Of a stretch of 44,803 nt of DNA, positions 32,486-42,500 are shown one piece after another; the first letter of the stretch is position 1, and each line of letters starts with the position of its first letter. The DNA comes from an uncultured Muribaculaceae bacterium. GTDB lineage: Bacteria > Bacteroidota > Bacteroidia > Bacteroidales > Muribaculaceae. The stretch covers positions 1 to 44,803 of the forward strand of contig CAJUBM010000002.1 of the NCBI GenBank assembly GCA_910584735.1. Direction: 5' to 3'. The translations under genes were made by a program, and so were the position numbers. The notes below the pieces were generated by a model. That model made no database searches and was not told the DNA's origin. It saw only the letters and a list, made by a program, of their open reading frames with translations.

Positions 32486-34594
32486 TCAGAGGGGCTTTAT
32501 AGAGATTGCGAAACCTCCTCCGGGGGCGGCTTTGAGCTTCAGACGCGAGGATGAGCTTACCTTTTTGTCCGATATTCGGTAGGCCTGGGGATTATCCATG
32601 TAGTGGGCATCGGAGGCATCGGCATAGATGGTGGCCCGGTATTTGCGTCCCTTGTCAAGGAAGTCGAGCGGGAGGTTACATTCATAGCCGTCCTCGGAGG
32701 CCGTGCAGCCTACATACCATTCGTCTGAGTTTTTGTCCTTGCGGGCTACCACTATATATTTGCCGGGTTCGGCCTGGAGGTATCGCGAGTCGGCCCAGTC
32801 GACCGGCACATCCTTGATGAACTGGAAGGCGTCCATGAACCGTTCGTAGACCTCGGGGAGGTCGGCTGCCATTTGCAGGGGGCTGTACATCGTCACGTAT
32901 AGGGCAAGCTGGCGGGCGAGGGTGGAGTTTACATGTCCGGCACTGGTGGGGTTAACCTTCTTCATATCCATCTCGAACAGGCCGGGCGTATAGTCCATCG
33001 GACCGCCTTGCAGGCGGGTGAAGGGAAGCACTGTGGTGTGTGACGGCTTGTTGCCGGCGAAAGCCTCATATTCCGAGCCTCGGGCCGATTCGTTGCCGAT
33101 GAGGTTGGGCCATGTGCGGCACAGGCCGGTGGGGCGTGTTGCCTCGTGGGCGTTCACCATGATTTTGTGTTTGGCAGCTTCCTTTACGCAGTATAGGTAG
33201 TGGTTGTTCATCCACTGGCCGTAATGGTGTTCGCCGTAAGGGATTATGTTGCCTACATAGCCGGTCTTCACGGAGTTGTAGCCGTAACGGTTCATCAGGT
33301 CGTAGGCTTTGTGAAGGTGGCGTTCGTAGTTGTTGGCCGAGCCGGAGGTCTCGTGGTGCATCATCAGCTTCACACCTTTTGATGCGGCATAGGCGTTGAG
33401 GGCGTCAATATCGAAGTCGGGGTAGGGGGTCACGAAGTCGAACACGTAGTCTTTCTGGTGGCCGAACCAGTCTTCCCAGCCGATATTCCAGCCTTCCACC
33501 AACACCTGGTCGAAGCCGTGTTCGGCAGCGAAGTCGATGTAGCGGCGCACATTGTCGTTGTTTGCCGGGTGTTGTCCGTGTGGCTTGGTGGTTGTATAGT
33601 CGAGGTTGTCGAGTTTCACCGAGGGGAGATCCCAGGTGTAGGACCACTGTTTGCCCCCGCCGATCATCTCCCACCATACGCCGACGTATTTCACCGGCTT
33701 TATCCACGAGGTATCCTCGATTTGGCACGGTTCGTTGAGGTTGAGAATCAGGTTGGAAGCAAGTATGTCGGTGGCCTTGTCGGACACCATCACCGTGCGC
33801 CACGGGGTTGTGGCCGGACACTGCATGCGTCCCTTCACACCCTGGGCATCGGGGGTGAGCCATGATGTGAATACCATCTCCTTATCGTCAAGATCCAGAT
33901 GCATACAGGGGTAGTCGACCAGGGCGGCCTCGTGGAGGTTTATATAAAGGCCGTCGTCGGTCTTCATCTGGAGGGAGGTCTGTACGCCTGTAGGTGAGAA
34001 CTGCGTCTGCGAGGCGTTTGAGGAGATAGCGCCCTGCATCAGGGAGCGTATCTGAGACAGGGAGGACTCTGTGTAGTCGTATTCCTGTGTGTCATAGTCG
34101 CCGGCAATCCACCATGCGGTGTGGTCGCCGGTCATGGCGAACTGCGACTTCTCCTCCTCGATATTGAAGTAGACAAGATTCTTCTGTATCGGGAACTCGT
34201 ATCGGAATCCGATGCCGTCGTCATACACGCGGAAGCGTATGTTCATAAGACGGTCGGTCGCCGGCTGGCGCATGCGCACTAGCATCTCGCGGTAGTTGTT
34301 GCGTATCTCGGCTGTCTCGCCCCATACTGGCTTCCAGGTCTCATCAAACGACAGGGTGTCGGTGCCTGTCACCTCGAATCCTTCGAGGAGCGGGGCGGCC
34401 TCGCGGAGGGTAAAGCCCAATGAGGAGGGTTTTACCACGGTTTTCCCTTTATAGCTTACGTTGTAGGTCGGGCGGCCTGCGGCATCGGTCTCAAACCCTA
34501 ATTGCACTGTGGCTGAGGGAGATGTGATGTAGGCGCCGTTTGCGGAAAGCATACAGAGAGCGCCCGCCGCGAATAAAATGATTCGTGACGTCAT
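32486..34594 (-). CDS. GH97 inverting alpha-glucosidase, SusB-like
   Basis: A 702-residue GH97 enzyme expected to release glucose from alpha-glucooligosaccharides in the periplasm. The signal peptide ends near SANGA (residue 21). The N-terminal beta-sandwich precedes the barrel. The glutamates of HHETSG (E415), NAHEATRPTG (E484) and NESARGSE (E508) are spaced 69 and 24 residues apart. This matches the E439, E508 and E532 of B. thetaiotaomicron SusB as I recall them. SVKTGYVG has Gly where retaining GH97 members have the Asp nucleophile, so an inverting mechanism is expected. It follows the lipoprotein GH66 by 31 bases. Confidence 0.93.
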   Translation of the reverse strand: MTSRIILFAAGALCMLSANGAYITSPSATVQLGFETDAAGRPTYNVSYKGKTVVKPSSLGFTLREAAPLLEGFEVTGTDTLSFDETWKPVWGETAEIRNNYREMLVRMRQPATDRLMNIRFRVYDDGIGFRYEFPIQKNLVYFNIEEEKSQFAMTGDHTAWWIAGDYDTQEYDYTESSLSQIRSLMQGAISSNASQTQFSPTGVQTSLQMKTDDGLYINLHEAALVDYPCMHLDLDDKEMVFTSWLTPDAQGVKGRMQCPATTPWRTVMVSDKATDILASNLILNLNEPCQIEDTSWIKPVKYVGVWWEMIGGGKQWSYTWDLPSVKLDNLDYTTTKPHGQHPANNDNVRRYIDFAAEHGFDQVLVEGWNIGWEDWFGHQKDYVFDFVTPYPDFDIDALNAYAASKGVKLMMHHETSGSANNYERHLHKAYDLMNRYGYNSVKTGYVGNIIPYGEHHYGQWMNNHYLYCVKEAAKHKIMVNAHEATRPTGLCRTWPNLIGNESARGSEYEAFAGNKPSHTTVLPFTRLQGGPMDYTPGLFEMDMKKVNPTSAGHVNSTLARQLALYVTMYSPLQMAADLPEVYERFMDAFQFIKDVPVDWADSRYLQAEPGKYIVVARKDKNSDEWYVGCTASEDGYECNLPLDFLDKGRKYRATIYADASDAHYMDNPQAYRISDKKVSSSSRLKLKAAPGGGFAISIKPL

Positions 34595-34625
34595 TGTTGG
34601 GTTGTCAGAAATTAGGGATTAGGGA

Positions 34626-36437
34626 TTATTCGATAACAATCATCGTCCAGTATTTCAGCTGGGGAAGGGTGAAGCTGACTTTGCCGTCCTTGTATTCGAA
34701 GGCGAGTTGCTGCACGGCGCCTCCGTGATAGTCGGGGGTTGCTACCCATACTTTAGAAACGGGTCCGGCAACGGAGACAGACAACGGCATGTCAAGGGTC
34801 AGCATCGGCGCGCGGCAGGTGCCGTTATAGTCGCGCCAGCTCATATCGTCCACGTTGCGGAAGTTGAGCAGGTTTATCACCTTGGCGTTGCCTGCGTTGC
34901 GCGAGTATGTAACGATGTTGCCTTTTTTCGGGGGCCATGCGTTGAACGAGAGTTTCAGCGAGGGGTCTGTGCAGGACACTGCGGCTGCGAATTCGGAGGT
35001 GGTGTTTGTGCCACGGAGCAGGTTCTGGTAGGCCGTCATGAAGTCGTAGTAGCGTATTATGGCTGTCTTCAACTCATCGGTCATTTCCAGGTTGTTGTTG
35101 GGGAAGTACTCGCTGCCAAGCATGTGGTCGCCGAGTTCGAGATGACTTCCGCCGAGGGCGAACATCACGGCATCCGTCAGAAGTACGCCGGGAGTGTTGA
35201 ATTCACCCTTGCTTCCGCTCTTGCCGTAGTTCATGTAGGCGGCGAATACGGTGGCGAGTTTGCCGTCGGAATATGTGTCGTTTGCGCGGATTATGTTGTG
35301 GAGGTCCTTGAACTCCTTTTCATCGTCCCATACCTCGTTGTAGCAGAAATCAACCGAGCCGGAAGAGGCTATGTTCTGTGCGCCATAGCTACCTACGGAA
35401 TTCATAACCAGACGTTTTGACGGGTGGCGGAGCTTCATGGCGCTGATAAATGAGGCATAGCCGCGCGGCAGGTTTGCTTTTACGCCGTAATAGTCGTAGA
35501 GGGTTCCTCGGTTGCCGAGCTGGTCGATCTGGTATCCGTCGAAATCGAAATTGGCGTAGACATCATCGTTGCGGTCGCCGATATATCGGAGCCATTCGGT
35601 GTTCGAGGGATCCACAAGGTAGATGTTGCTTTTCCACCCCGAGGGGAGGAAATGGCCATCCTTGTCGCCGTGGTGGGTGTCTTTGAAGAGGTACCATTCT
35701 TCTTTGACGCCGTCTTTAGCCGCATCATCGAGGGCGCCGAAGCAGAGGTTGTAGAATATCGACTTCATGCCGTAAGCGTGTTGCAGGTCGATATAGCGGC
35801 GTACTACCGATGCGTTGACATCGCGGTTGGCTATATCCTTGTAGCGTGCGGCGGGGTTGTCGCGTGTGCCGCCTAAGGGCCAGTGGTGTTTGTTGTGCCA
35901 GTCCTGGAACTGTACGCCGTTTATGTGGCAGCGGCGCAGAAACTCCATCTCCGACTCTACCACGCCTGAGGCGAGTTTGGAGTCGTCGAAGGTAGCTACG
36001 AAGCCGTAGCGGGGGAAGCGGGTCCAGTCGGAGGATACATCGACCGCTATTGTGCCATAGACCATATCCTCCCCCTTGTCGGTGGGTTTGTAGACCTCTA
36101 CCATGTAGCCGGTGAAATCTGTTGCGGGAGGAGTCCATTCCCAGGTGGTTGCGGCATCAGTCTCGCTGATAATGTTTGCACCCTGGCGGTAGCGCACTTT
36201 GGCACCGGGGATAAGCTGTGATGCCGTGAAACGCACCTTGTCGCCCGGATTGTACACGGCCTTATCGGTGACAAGGTCCACCATCATTGAAGACTTTACG
36301 GGACGCACGTCTGTCACGGAGGTGCCTCCGCCATCGGGGGTGGGATTAGGGTTAGGATTGGGTTTGGGTTCATCGCTGCCACAGGCTACGGAAGCCAGCG
36401 CCAGCGCACCTGTCAGGAGCAGATTCATCTTCTTCAT
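34626..36437 (-). CDS. GH66 dextranase-family glycosidase, surface lipoprotein
   Basis: A 603-residue GH66 enzyme, likely an endo-dextranase. The N terminus is a lipoprotein signal with C19 (ASVACGSDE), followed by a Pro-Asn repeat linker (about 27-36). The acidic SDE just after the Cys fits the Bacteroidota surface-export signal. An Ig-like domain precedes the barrel. The probable nucleophile is D305 (DGYQIDQLG) and the acid/base E368 (FCYNEVWDD), 63 residues apart. The C terminus (LPQLKYWTMIVIE) matches that of the other GH66 (LEYWTMLVLE), so they are paralogues. This one should make the first cut in dextran outside the cell. Confidence 0.92.
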   Translation of the reverse strand: MKKMNLLLTGALALASVACGSDEPKPNPNPNPTPDGGGTSVTDVRPVKSSMMVDLVTDKAVYNPGDKVRFTASQLIPGAKVRYRQGANIISETDAATTWEWTPPATDFTGYMVEVYKPTDKGEDMVYGTIAVDVSSDWTRFPRYGFVATFDDSKLASGVVESEMEFLRRCHINGVQFQDWHNKHHWPLGGTRDNPAARYKDIANRDVNASVVRRYIDLQHAYGMKSIFYNLCFGALDDAAKDGVKEEWYLFKDTHHGDKDGHFLPSGWKSNIYLVDPSNTEWLRYIGDRNDDVYANFDFDGYQIDQLGNRGTLYDYYGVKANLPRGYASFISAMKLRHPSKRLVMNSVGSYGAQNIASSGSVDFCYNEVWDDEKEFKDLHNIIRANDTYSDGKLATVFAAYMNYGKSGSKGEFNTPGVLLTDAVMFALGGSHLELGDHMLGSEYFPNNNLEMTDELKTAIIRYYDFMTAYQNLLRGTNTTSEFAAAVSCTDPSLKLSFNAWPPKKGNIVTYSRNAGNAKVINLLNFRNVDDMSWRDYNGTCRAPMLTLDMPLSVSVAGPVSKVWVATPDYHGGAVQQLAFEYKDGKVSFTLPQLKYWTMIVIE

Positions 36438-36461
36438 AATAATGTCGGAAAGAGATTGGAA

Positions 36462-36520
36462 ACGGGGAGGAGGATGGGGAACCGAAGTTTAAACCGCTTC
36501 GTTTTCGGCCTCCTCCCCGT
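36462..36520 (-). terminator. Intercistronic stem-loop between susE and GH66
   Basis: ACGGGGAGGAGG (36462-36473) pairs perfectly with CCTCCTCCCCGT (36509-36520). An inner pair CCGAA (36482-36486) with TTCGG (36504-36508) extends it. It fills most of the 90-base gap. A role in lowering expression of downstream enzymes relative to SusCDE is inference. Confidence 0.55.
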
Positions 36521-36527
36521 GTCTTCG

Positions 36528-38015
36528 TCAGTTTTTAATAATCGTGATTTGGTCTAAGAGTTGGTTCAGGGTGATGGTGTAGTTGCCGGCGGAGGTTATG
36601 TTCCATTTGCGGTCGACATCGCCAACGGCTATTTCGGTGTACATGTCGGTGTACCACGAATCGCTCTTGTTGATGAATATCACCTGCTGCGCTGTGCCGG
36701 TGGGTTCCGCTCCGTCAGTGGGGGCGAGGAACCATGCGCCGTTCCAGTCGCTCTGCTTGTCGGCCGAGAATTTGAGTTCTCCTTCGGTCAGTGCGCCTGT
36801 CCAGGTGAATATGTATGGGTCGGAGGGATCCATGGTCATGGGGGTGGCGTTGCCGAGGTCCCATCCGCATGGAGCCGCCGAGCCTACGAGGTACATCTCG
36901 GTGAAGAGGGTGAACTCGCGCATCATCATACGCTGCTGGCCTGTGCGTGTGTCGACGCTTATGCGGTAGGCGCGGTTGGTCTCGTCAGCGTTGAGGAACC
37001 ACTTGTTGTCGGGGTCGAAGCCCTTTACGAGTTCCATCGACTGGTCGGTGTAGGGGGCGTTGGGCTGTGTGGCCTTGAACATATTCTCCCATGAGCCTGC
37101 GGTTGTTCCGAACTTGAATTCACCGCCCTTGGTGAAGAATACACCGATTTTGAAGATGAACGGGTCGAGGGGGTCGGGAGTCATCGGGTTGAAGTTCCAG
37201 TCGGTTTCCTCTCCGACAAAGAAGAGTTCCGGGAATTCAGGCACAACCCCTTCGGTGGGGGTCACCGCGATAGTGAGGGCCAGGAGGTTTACGTCAAGAC
37301 GGTAGTAGCCTGCCTCGGTTATGGAGAATTTATCGTCAGGTTGGTCATCATCTGTTCTCAGAACGAGACCGCCCTTGCCGTTATTGTTGTAGGATGGGAG
37401 GAATTCGCCCTGATTTAAGATAAATTTGAATTCACCGGCCTTGAGTTCGCCGGTCCATGAGAAAATGCCGTTGTCGGTACGTGCCAGAGCGGTGGCGTTG
37501 TCGGCGTTCCAGCCGTTGGGAGCGGCGTCACCGATAATGTACAGTGTCTCGCTGACAGGGGTGTAAGGTGTAACCGAGAAGTTGGCGGTAGCCTGCTGGG
37601 GCTCTTCGAACCCGGCCACCGTGGCTGTCACGCGGGCTTCCAGCGCGAAGGGGTAGCCTGCCTGTGCTCCGAGCTTGTCAAGGAGTATGGCGTTGAGGGT
37701 CTCTACTGAGGGGGCCCATGAGTAGTCCTGTGTAACATCGCTCTTCACCTCGAATGGGCTGGCGAAGGCTGTTCCGGCCTCGGCGATTTCCAAAGTGTAG
37801 GAAATGCGGTTGCCGGTGCCGTAGTTGGTGCCCGAGGTCCAGGTGAGTTCTACGGCGGTGGCGCTGTGGGCGCTCTCGCGAAGCTCCACTTCGGCCGAGG
37901 AGGTGGTCAGGGCCAGAGGCTCGGAACCTTTGTCAAGTTCCATATAGTCGTTGTCCGTACAGGAGGCCATCAGCGCCATTGCGGCCATCGCCTGTGCTAT
38001 ATATCTTAGTTTCAT
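36528..38015 (-). CDS. SusE-like outer-membrane glycan-binding lipoprotein
   Basis: A 495-residue lipoprotein (C19 in ALMASCTDNDY). The SusE-type N-terminal Ig-like domain (LALTTSSAEVELRE to QATANFSVTPYTP, about residues 33-150) is followed by three binding modules. These open TLYIIGDAAPNGWNADNAT, ELFFVGEETDWNF and EMYLVGSAAPCGWDLGNAT. Its position directly after SusD and its lipobox fit the classical surface-exposed SusE role of holding the substrate. The first and third modules are close to those in the 299-residue protein, suggesting module duplication within the locus. Dextran is the probable ligand, from context. Confidence 0.9.
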   Translation of the reverse strand: MKLRYIAQAMAAMALMASCTDNDYMELDKGSEPLALTTSSAEVELRESAHSATAVELTWTSGTNYGTGNRISYTLEIAEAGTAFASPFEVKSDVTQDYSWAPSVETLNAILLDKLGAQAGYPFALEARVTATVAGFEEPQQATANFSVTPYTPVSETLYIIGDAAPNGWNADNATALARTDNGIFSWTGELKAGEFKFILNQGEFLPSYNNNGKGGLVLRTDDDQPDDKFSITEAGYYRLDVNLLALTIAVTPTEGVVPEFPELFFVGEETDWNFNPMTPDPLDPFIFKIGVFFTKGGEFKFGTTAGSWENMFKATQPNAPYTDQSMELVKGFDPDNKWFLNADETNRAYRISVDTRTGQQRMMMREFTLFTEMYLVGSAAPCGWDLGNATPMTMDPSDPYIFTWTGALTEGELKFSADKQSDWNGAWFLAPTDGAEPTGTAQQVIFINKSDSWYTDMYTEIAVGDVDRKWNITSAGNYTITLNQLLDQITIIKN

Positions 38016-38037
38016 GTTTTTTAATCGATAAAGAAAA

Positions 38038-39540
38038 TCAATAACCGGGGTTCTGGGTCATCAGGGGGTTGGCATCAATCTCTGTCTGCGGTATGGGGAA
38101 GAGCAGGCGGTTCTTGTTGACGTTGGTCTTGCCTATTGATTTAAGGAATTCCACGGCATAGTCGCCACCCTGTACGCGGATCATATCGAACCAGCGGTGT
38201 CCTTCGAAGGCGAGCTCCATACGGCGTTCGTGTATGATGGCCTTGCGCATCTCATCCTTTGAATTCGCTATGGTGGAGGAGATGTTGGGGAGGCCTGCGC
38301 GGCGGCGTACTATATTAAGCGGGCCTGCGGCCTCACGCGGAGTTCCCATCTCGTTGATGGCCTCGGCCTGCATCAGCAGCACATCGGCATAGCGGTAGAC
38401 TACGAAGTTGGCCGGGGAAGTGTTGTATTCAGGCGAGATAGTTTTGGAAACAAGGAACTTGCGCACGTTGTAACCGGTGTTTGACCATGAACTCTTGTAG
38501 GGGGTTCCCTCAAAGTCGGGGCATCCGGCGTAGAAGATGGTTATGTCCTTGCGGAGGTCTCCTTCTTCGTATTGGTCTACGAATTCCTGTGTGGGTTGGT
38601 TCCAGCCGTAGCATCCGGCAACGAGGTTGGAGTTGCGGGGCCCCATGAAGGTCGACAGCCAGGATGCTGCGGGGGTGTTGCCCCAGAAGTCCTCGTCTGT
38701 ATCGCCGGAGAACTGTACTTCGAAGATCGACTCAGGCCCGTTGTTGATGCTGGCGTCGAAGTTTGCGGCATAGCTGCATGATGCAAGGTCGTAACCCAAG
38801 GCCGTGACCTCGTCGCAAAGCTCTACGACCTGGCTGTAGAGTGCGGGGTTGGACGGGGCGAGGGTCAGGTATATGTCGGCCAACATTGTAAGGGCGGCGT
38901 CCTTGCAGGCGCGTCCTACCTCGGTAGAGCTATACTGGCTCTTGGGAGGGAGCAGGCGTATGGCCTCGGTGCAGTCCTCTATAATCTGGGTGTAGGTGTC
39001 CTCGAGGCTCTGGCGGGCGATAGCCGTGGGCTCGCCGGGCACATAGGGGGATGTGCGGTCGGGCAGGCCGCCGTAGAGACGTGCCAGCACGAAGTAGTAA
39101 TGTGCGCGGAGGAAAAGGGCCTCGCCCATGCGGGTGTCGCGTATATCGTCCGATATATCCTCGGCTTTGTTTATAGCCTCGATGGCATCGTTGCAATGGC
39201 CTATTCCCACCCAGGGTGAACGCCACATGTATAGGGCCATGGCGTTGTCGCTCTGGGTTACGAAGTTCGCGGCCTGGATGGTCTCCAGGCCGTCGGTGCC
39301 GCCTCCGGCACCGACCTCGGAGTTGCCGGCCACGATGTCGAGCGTCCATATACGCTGGTTGTACATGTTTGACGACTGCAGGGTTATGTAGCAGGCGTTT
39401 GTAAGGGCGGTAACGGTCTGTTCGTTGACATTGATATTGGTGTCAACGCGGTCGTATGGTGTTTTATCCAGGAAGTCGCTGCACGATACCGCGCCCAGGG
39501 CCATCGTGGCTGCCAACATGGAGTTTATTATATTTTTCAT
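38038..39540 (-). CDS. susD: SusD/RagB family nutrient-binding lipoprotein
   Basis: A 500-residue SusD homologue acting as the lid of the SusC transporter on the outer membrane. The lipobox Cys is C20 (GAVSCSDFLDKTPYD), followed by the typical SDFLD start. The helical TPR scaffold contains MGEALFLRAHYYFVLARLYGG and the C-terminal RRRAGLPNIS and IIHERRMELAFEGHRWFDMIR segments found in nearly all SusD proteins. The end LMTQNPGY is also typical. It lies 13 bases after susC and 22 bases before susE. The substrate assignment rests on the GH66 and GH97 genes. Confidence 0.96.
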   Translation of the reverse strand: MKNIINSMLAATMALGAVSCSDFLDKTPYDRVDTNINVNEQTVTALTNACYITLQSSNMYNQRIWTLDIVAGNSEVGAGGGTDGLETIQAANFVTQSDNAMALYMWRSPWVGIGHCNDAIEAINKAEDISDDIRDTRMGEALFLRAHYYFVLARLYGGLPDRTSPYVPGEPTAIARQSLEDTYTQIIEDCTEAIRLLPPKSQYSSTEVGRACKDAALTMLADIYLTLAPSNPALYSQVVELCDEVTALGYDLASCSYAANFDASINNGPESIFEVQFSGDTDEDFWGNTPAASWLSTFMGPRNSNLVAGCYGWNQPTQEFVDQYEEGDLRKDITIFYAGCPDFEGTPYKSSWSNTGYNVRKFLVSKTISPEYNTSPANFVVYRYADVLLMQAEAINEMGTPREAAGPLNIVRRRAGLPNISSTIANSKDEMRKAIIHERRMELAFEGHRWFDMIRVQGGDYAVEFLKSIGKTNVNKNRLLFPIPQTEIDANPLMTQNPGY

Positions 39541-39553
39541 GTGTATGAGCCTT

Positions 39554-42500
39554 TTAGAAGTTGAAGGAGATACCGAAGTTGAAGGTACGCGATGCGGGGA
39601 AGGTGGAGAAGTCGATGCCGTTCACGCCAACCTCGGGGTCGAAGCCCTTGTAGCCGGTGATTGTGGCGAGGTTCTCGCAGGAGAATGTTATCTTGGCCTG
39701 CTCCATGGTGATCCGGCGCAGCAGCTTGGCGGGAAGGTTGTAGGAGAGGGTGAGATTCTTCAGGCGTAGATAGGAGCCGTTTTCCACGAAGCGGTCGCTG
39801 ACGCGGCAGTTCTGGTTGGGGTCGGCCCATACGGCACGCGGCATCAGGGTGTTCTGTCCCGGGGTGGTCCAGCGGTCGGCTGTGGTGGCATACTGGTTGT
39901 AGGCTGCCGACATACCTTCCATGTCTATACGGGTGGCGTTATAGATTTTGTTGCCGGCAACGCCCTGGAAGTAGATTGACAGTTCGAAGCCGCGCCATGT
40001 GAAGCGGTTGCCCAGGGAGAAGAGCCAGGTCGGGTTGGGGTTGCCGATTACCGTACGGTCCTGGTCGTTGATAACACCGTCGTTGTTGAGGTCGCGGAAG
40101 CGTATGTCGCCGGGTTCGGCACCGGGCTGCACGGCGTGTGCGCGTACCTCCTCGGGGGTCTGGAATATGCCGTCTGTCACATAGCCGTAGAACACGTTGA
40201 CGGGATAATCGCGGTCAAGCATTGTCACGAACGAGTTGTTGACCTGGTTGAGATACTCGGGGGTGTCGCTGTTGAGGTCTTTGATTTTGTTGCGGTTGAA
40301 TGTCACCACGAGGTTTGTCTCCCATGTAAGTTCGGAGTCGATGTTGATCGAGTTTGCCGAGAGTTCCCATCCTATGTTGCGGAGCTTGCCGGCATTGGAG
40401 TAGGATGCCATGGTGTCCTCGAAACCTGAGGTGATGGGCACGGTGGCTTTCACGAGCATGTCGTGGGTGTTCTTGATATAGCCGTCAAGGGTGAGGTTCA
40501 GGCGGGAGTTGAAGAAGCTCATGTCGACACCGGCATTGAACTGCTCGATTGTCTCCCAGTGGATGTAGGGGTTGGCCAGCGATTGTGCCACCAGAGCGGA
40601 CTGGTTCACGCCGTCCACGCCGAAGGGGTAGAGCAGTGTGTTGAGTGTGGGCAGGTAGGAGAGCTCCGATACGGAAGCCTGCGAACCTGTGCGGCCGTAG
40701 CCGAGACGCAGTTTCAGGTCGTTTACAGGGGAGTTCTTGGAGAAGAAGTCCTCATTGGAGATACGCCATGCGGCCGATACGGAGGGGAATGTACCCCAGC
40801 GGTGCTTGGGGCCGAAGCGTGAGGAACCGTCGCGGCGTACGGTGGCGGTGAGCATATACCGGTTGTCGAAGGTATAGTTGGCACGGGCCATGTAGGACAT
40901 CAGCGCCCATTCGGAGCGTGTGCCGTTGATGGAGTACATCTCCTGACCGTTGTTCATCTGGTGTACGAAGTCGAAGAGGAAGCCGTTCATCTGGGCCGAG
41001 AGGTAGCGGAAATCGTTCCATTGGGCCGATGTGCCGGCCATTATGTTAAGGGCGTGTTTGCCGCCGAAGGTCTTATCGAAAGTGAAGTAGTTATCCCACA
41101 GATAGGTGAACGAGCGGTTGTCGCTCTCGTAGTTGGAGCTTTCCTCCACGGGGGTGGGCTTCCAGTTGTATTTGGGTGAGAAGGCTTCGTTGAACCAGAA
41201 ACGGGCATCGTAGCCGAAGGTGGAACGGAACTGGAGCCAGTCGCAGAAGATTATGTCGGCCGAAATGTTGGCTAACAGGTTGTAGCCCGTGGTGGTTGAA
41301 CGGTACATGTCGTTGCTACCTATGGGGTTGCGGGTAGAGCCGTACCAGTCGGGGTTGCCGTCGGGGCCGCTCCACTGGCCGTCCTCATCCTTTATGGGGA
41401 ACACGGGAAGCGCCCTCATAGTGGCGCCCATATCGTAGCTGCCCGAACGTTTGCGGTCGGTTGAGAACAACAGGTTGTTTGATACTTTGAGCCAGGGCGT
41501 GAGGCGGGCGTCGTTGTTGCTCTGGAAGGTGAAACGGCGGTAGTCCACGTTGTCTACGATACCTGTCTGGTCGAGCATACCTGCCGAGAAATAGTAGTGG
41601 GCCTTGTCGTTGCCGCCGGAGTAGGAGATGTTGTAGTTCTGCATAACGCCGGTGCGCAGAAGCTCGTCTACCCAGTTGGTGCCTGCTCCGAGGGCGGAGG
41701 GGTCTACCCATTCGGGATTGAGGTTGCGGTCGGCGTTGAGCATCATGTCGTTGTTGAGGGCTGCATAGCCTGCGGCATCGAGAAGTTTCATCTTCTTGGT
41801 GGCGTTCTGCACGGCCACATTTGCCGAGAACGACAGTTTTGCCTTCCCTTCGGCGCCACGGCGCGTGGTAATCATCACCACGCCGTTTGCACCACGCGAA
41901 CCGTAGATGGCCGTGGCGGAGGCGTCTTTCAACACATCGAGGCGTTCGATGTCCTGGGGATTGAGCGAGTTGATGCCCAGGTCGGTGGGAACTCCGTCAA
42001 TAACGACCAGGGGGTCGCAGTTACGCGTAGAGCCTAAGCCGCGTATCTTTATATTAACGTTGTCGCCCGGTTTTGCGGCATCGATTACCTGTACGCCGGA
42101 GATGCGGCCCTGCATGGCTTGTCCTACGGAGGCCACGGGTACATCCTTGATGTCTTTGGAACCCATGGAGCCAACGGCGCCTGTAAGGTCGGATTTCTTC
42201 ATCTGGCCGTAGCCGACAACGACTACCTCGTCGAGTACGGCGGTGTTTTCAAGCATCACCACGTTGATGGTGGAACGACCTTCGACCTGCACGGTCTTGG
42301 GTTCGTAGCCCAGATAGGAGAACTGTATCGCTCCCTGGGGATTTGCCTGGATGGTGTAGTTGCCATCGGCATCGGTAGCTACTCCGCTGCCACTGCCTAC
42401 GGCAATGACGGAGGCGCCAATCAGGGGTTCTCCTTCAGAGTCGGTGACAACACCCGAAACGGTGATTTGCTGCGCATATAGCGATGCCGAGGTCAGGAAG

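Noticed and set aside
34612..34628. TTAGGGA tandem repeat resembling a telomere-like repeat
   Set aside because: It has only two and a half units in a short gap between GH97 and GH66 and is most likely chance.
36335..36370. Simple GGTTTGGGTT-like repeat
   Set aside because: It is the coding sequence of the Pro-Asn linker of the GH66 lipoprotein, not an independent repeat.
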